A stretch of DNA of 6,462 nt from an uncultured Clostridia bacterium (GTDB lineage: Bacteria; Bacillota; Clostridia; Oscillospirales; Oscillospiraceae): the NCBI GenBank assembly GCA_946060825.1, contig CAMGPO010000071.1, forward strand, positions 1-6,462, in the 5' to 3' direction. Below the pieces are notes generated by a model. That model saw nothing but the letters and a program-made list of their open reading frames with translations, was not told where the DNA came from and did not search any database. Shown in pieces: positions 5,661 to 6,462 of the stretch (positions are counted from its first letter, which is position 1; the number at the start of each line of letters is the position of its first letter). A program made the translations under genes and the position numbers.

Positions 5661-6179
5661 TTATACCCGCAGGATGCGGCCCGGCTTCCGCGCGGGCGGC
5701 TCCGGCTTTTCGCCGTCCCGGTAGCCCAGGATGCAGTGGCCCACGCCGATGTAGCCCTCGGGCACGCCCCACTGGGCCATCAGCCGCTTTCCCTCCTCCG
5801 AGGCGAAGACCTCTCTGGCCCGGTGAATCCAGCAGGAGGCCACGCCCAAGGTGCTGGCGGCCAGCATCAGGTTGCCGATGACCAGGCTGCCGTCCTCGAC
5901 GCAGGTGCCGACGCTGCTGTCGGCCAGGACGACCACGACCATCGGCGCGCCGTAGAAGGGGTCCTTGTCGCTGCCCATGACGGCGGCGTTCAGCTTCGAC
6001 AGCAGGGCAACTTGCTCCGGGTCCTGAACGGCCACGAGAATCGGACTCTGCCGTCCCATGCCGCTGGCGGCGTAAAGTCCCGCCTTAAGAATCTCCTGCA
6101 GGGCCGCCTCGTCGACCTGCCGGTCCTGGAACTTCCGGCAGCTCCGCCGCTCGATCATACTGCAAATGACTTCGTTCAT
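5661..6179 (-). CDS. Nitroreductase family flavoprotein
   Basis: This 172-residue cytoplasmic protein is a small nitroreductase-fold oxidoreductase that should bind FMN and use NAD(P)H; the natural substrate is unknown. The N-terminal IERRSCRKFQDRQVDEAALQEILKAGLYAASGMGRQ (9-43) carries the arginine-rich phosphate-binding motif (RRSCRKF, 11-17) and the first helix typical of the family. The middle has PFYGAPMVVVVLAD (74-87), and VEDGSLVIGNLMLAASTLGVASCWIHRAREVF (94-125) is the conserved dimer and flavin core. GVGHCILGY (145-153) precedes a proline-rich, basic C-terminus. The length is at the short end of the family. On the minus strand AAGGAAGG lies 7 nt before the ATG. The gene sits about 64 nt downstream of thrS in the same direction with a palindrome between them, so it may be expressed by readthrough or from its own weak promoter. 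It is bounded by its own terminator at 5622-5650. Confidence 0.92.
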   Translation of the reverse strand: MNEVICSMIERRSCRKFQDRQVDEAALQEILKAGLYAASGMGRQSPILVAVQDPEQVALLSKLNAAVMGSDKDPFYGAPMVVVVLADSSVGTCVEDGSLVIGNLMLAASTLGVASCWIHRAREVFASEEGKRLMAQWGVPEGYIGVGHCILGYRDGEKPEPPARKPGRILRV

Positions 6180-6205
6180 GCAATCCTTCCTTTCCAGATT
6201 TTACA

Positions 6206-6233
6206 AGGGGCCGTCCCGATCGGGACGGCCCTT
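6206..6233 (-). terminator. Palindromic terminator-like hairpin after thrS
   Basis: A perfect 24-nt palindrome (6208-6231), identical to the one at 5627-5650, starts 12 nt past the thrS stop. The minus-strand tail is only CTTGTAAAA, a poor U-run, so termination may be partial and allow readthrough into the nitroreductase gene. Confidence 0.65.
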
Positions 6234-6243
6234 CGCCTGTTTC

Positions 6244-6462
6244 TCAGTCTTTCTTCTTGGTGGCGATCTCCATCAGGCAGCGGGCCAGGAAGTCGTCCAC
6301 GGACATGACGCCCTCGTCGCCGCCGGCACGGGTACGGACGGCCACGGTGCCGTTTTCGGCTTCCTTGTCGCCCACGACCAGCATATAGGGGATCTTCTCC
6401 TTCTGGGCCTCGCGGATCTTGTAGCCCAGCTTCTCGGAGCGGTAGTCGCCCTCGACGCGGAT
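6244..6462 (-). CDS. thrS: Threonyl-tRNA synthetase, C-terminal end (partial)
   Basis: The last 72 codons of a minus-strand gene enter from the right edge and end in TGA (6244-6246). The translation starts [20 protein letters not shown], continues [20 protein letters not shown] and [20 protein letters not shown], and ends in ATKKKD. This is the anticodon-binding domain of class II threonyl-tRNA synthetase; the [12 protein letters not shown] strand and the following TVAVRTR strand are characteristic. The enzyme charges tRNA-Thr in the cytoplasm and is essential. The catalytic domain, the start and any T-box leader lie outside the window. The reading frame is intact across the visible part. It was too near the edge to be seen as a complete open frame, but the match to the family is strong. 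Confidence 0.93.
   Translation of the reverse strand: MRVEGDYRSEKLGYKIREAQKEKIPYMLVVGDKEAENGTVAVRTRAGGDEGVMSVDDFLARCLMEIATKKKD

Noticed and set aside
6190..6204. TAAAAT as a -10 promoter box for the nitroreductase gene
   Set aside because: The matching -35 position falls inside the palindrome with no TTGACA-like sequence, and transcription would start almost at the ribosome site.
5613..6308. Plus-strand open frame opposite the nitroreductase gene
   Set aside because: Antisense to a gene with a good ribosome site, flavin motifs and terminator; it also starts in a repeat.

Overview
The window is GC-rich, tightly packed bacterial DNA. The gene content points to a gut-type member of the Clostridia, probably Oscillospiraceae or a close relative. 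This rests on high G+C with strong Shine-Dalgarno sites, an MBOAT/DHHW/DUF4358-like lipoprotein trio of a kind common in that group, and intergenic repeats built from TGTCATTCTGAGG-type and CCCCCTTTCACAAGGGGG-type palindromes like those seen in those genomes. The placement is inferred from pattern, not from a search.

Layout. Positions 1-160 hold a likely terminator hairpin and a leader. Positions 161-1910 hold a two-gene ABC transporter unit, a permease and an ATPase that overlap by 8 nt. The pair resembles the TrpY/TrpZ-like importer family and ends in a strong terminator at 1918-1952. Positions 1953-2482 have no gene. They hold three kinds of palindromic repeat, including a unit that returns in inverted orientation at 5550-5618. 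Positions 2483-5423 hold a three-gene plus-strand operon: a DUF4358-like lipoprotein, an AlgI/DltB-type MBOAT O-acyltransferase, and a membrane-anchored DHHW/AlgJ-like protein. Positions 5431-5618 hold a second repeat block containing a 154-bp element with 14-bp perfect terminal inverted repeats. Positions 5622-6462 run on the minus strand: the 3' end of threonyl-tRNA synthetase (thrS), then a small nitroreductase. Each of these two genes is followed by an identical 24-nt perfect palindrome.

How the genes work together. The permease and ATPase form the membrane core of an importer, probably for an amino acid or similar small solute; its binding protein is not in the window. The MBOAT and DHHW proteins together look like a machine that moves acyl (probably acetyl) groups across the membrane and places them on an extracellular glycan. 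The co-transcribed lipoprotein is a candidate third component at the outer face of the membrane. The glycan cannot be read from the sequence. The minus-strand genes are a housekeeping synthetase and a flavin oxidoreductase unrelated to the operon.

The most notable features are the O-acylation operon bracketed by inverted copies of a ~68-bp repeat, and the conserved pairing of an unstudied lipoprotein with the MBOAT/DHHW pair. I see no CRISPR array, tRNA, rRNA, transposase or phage gene.
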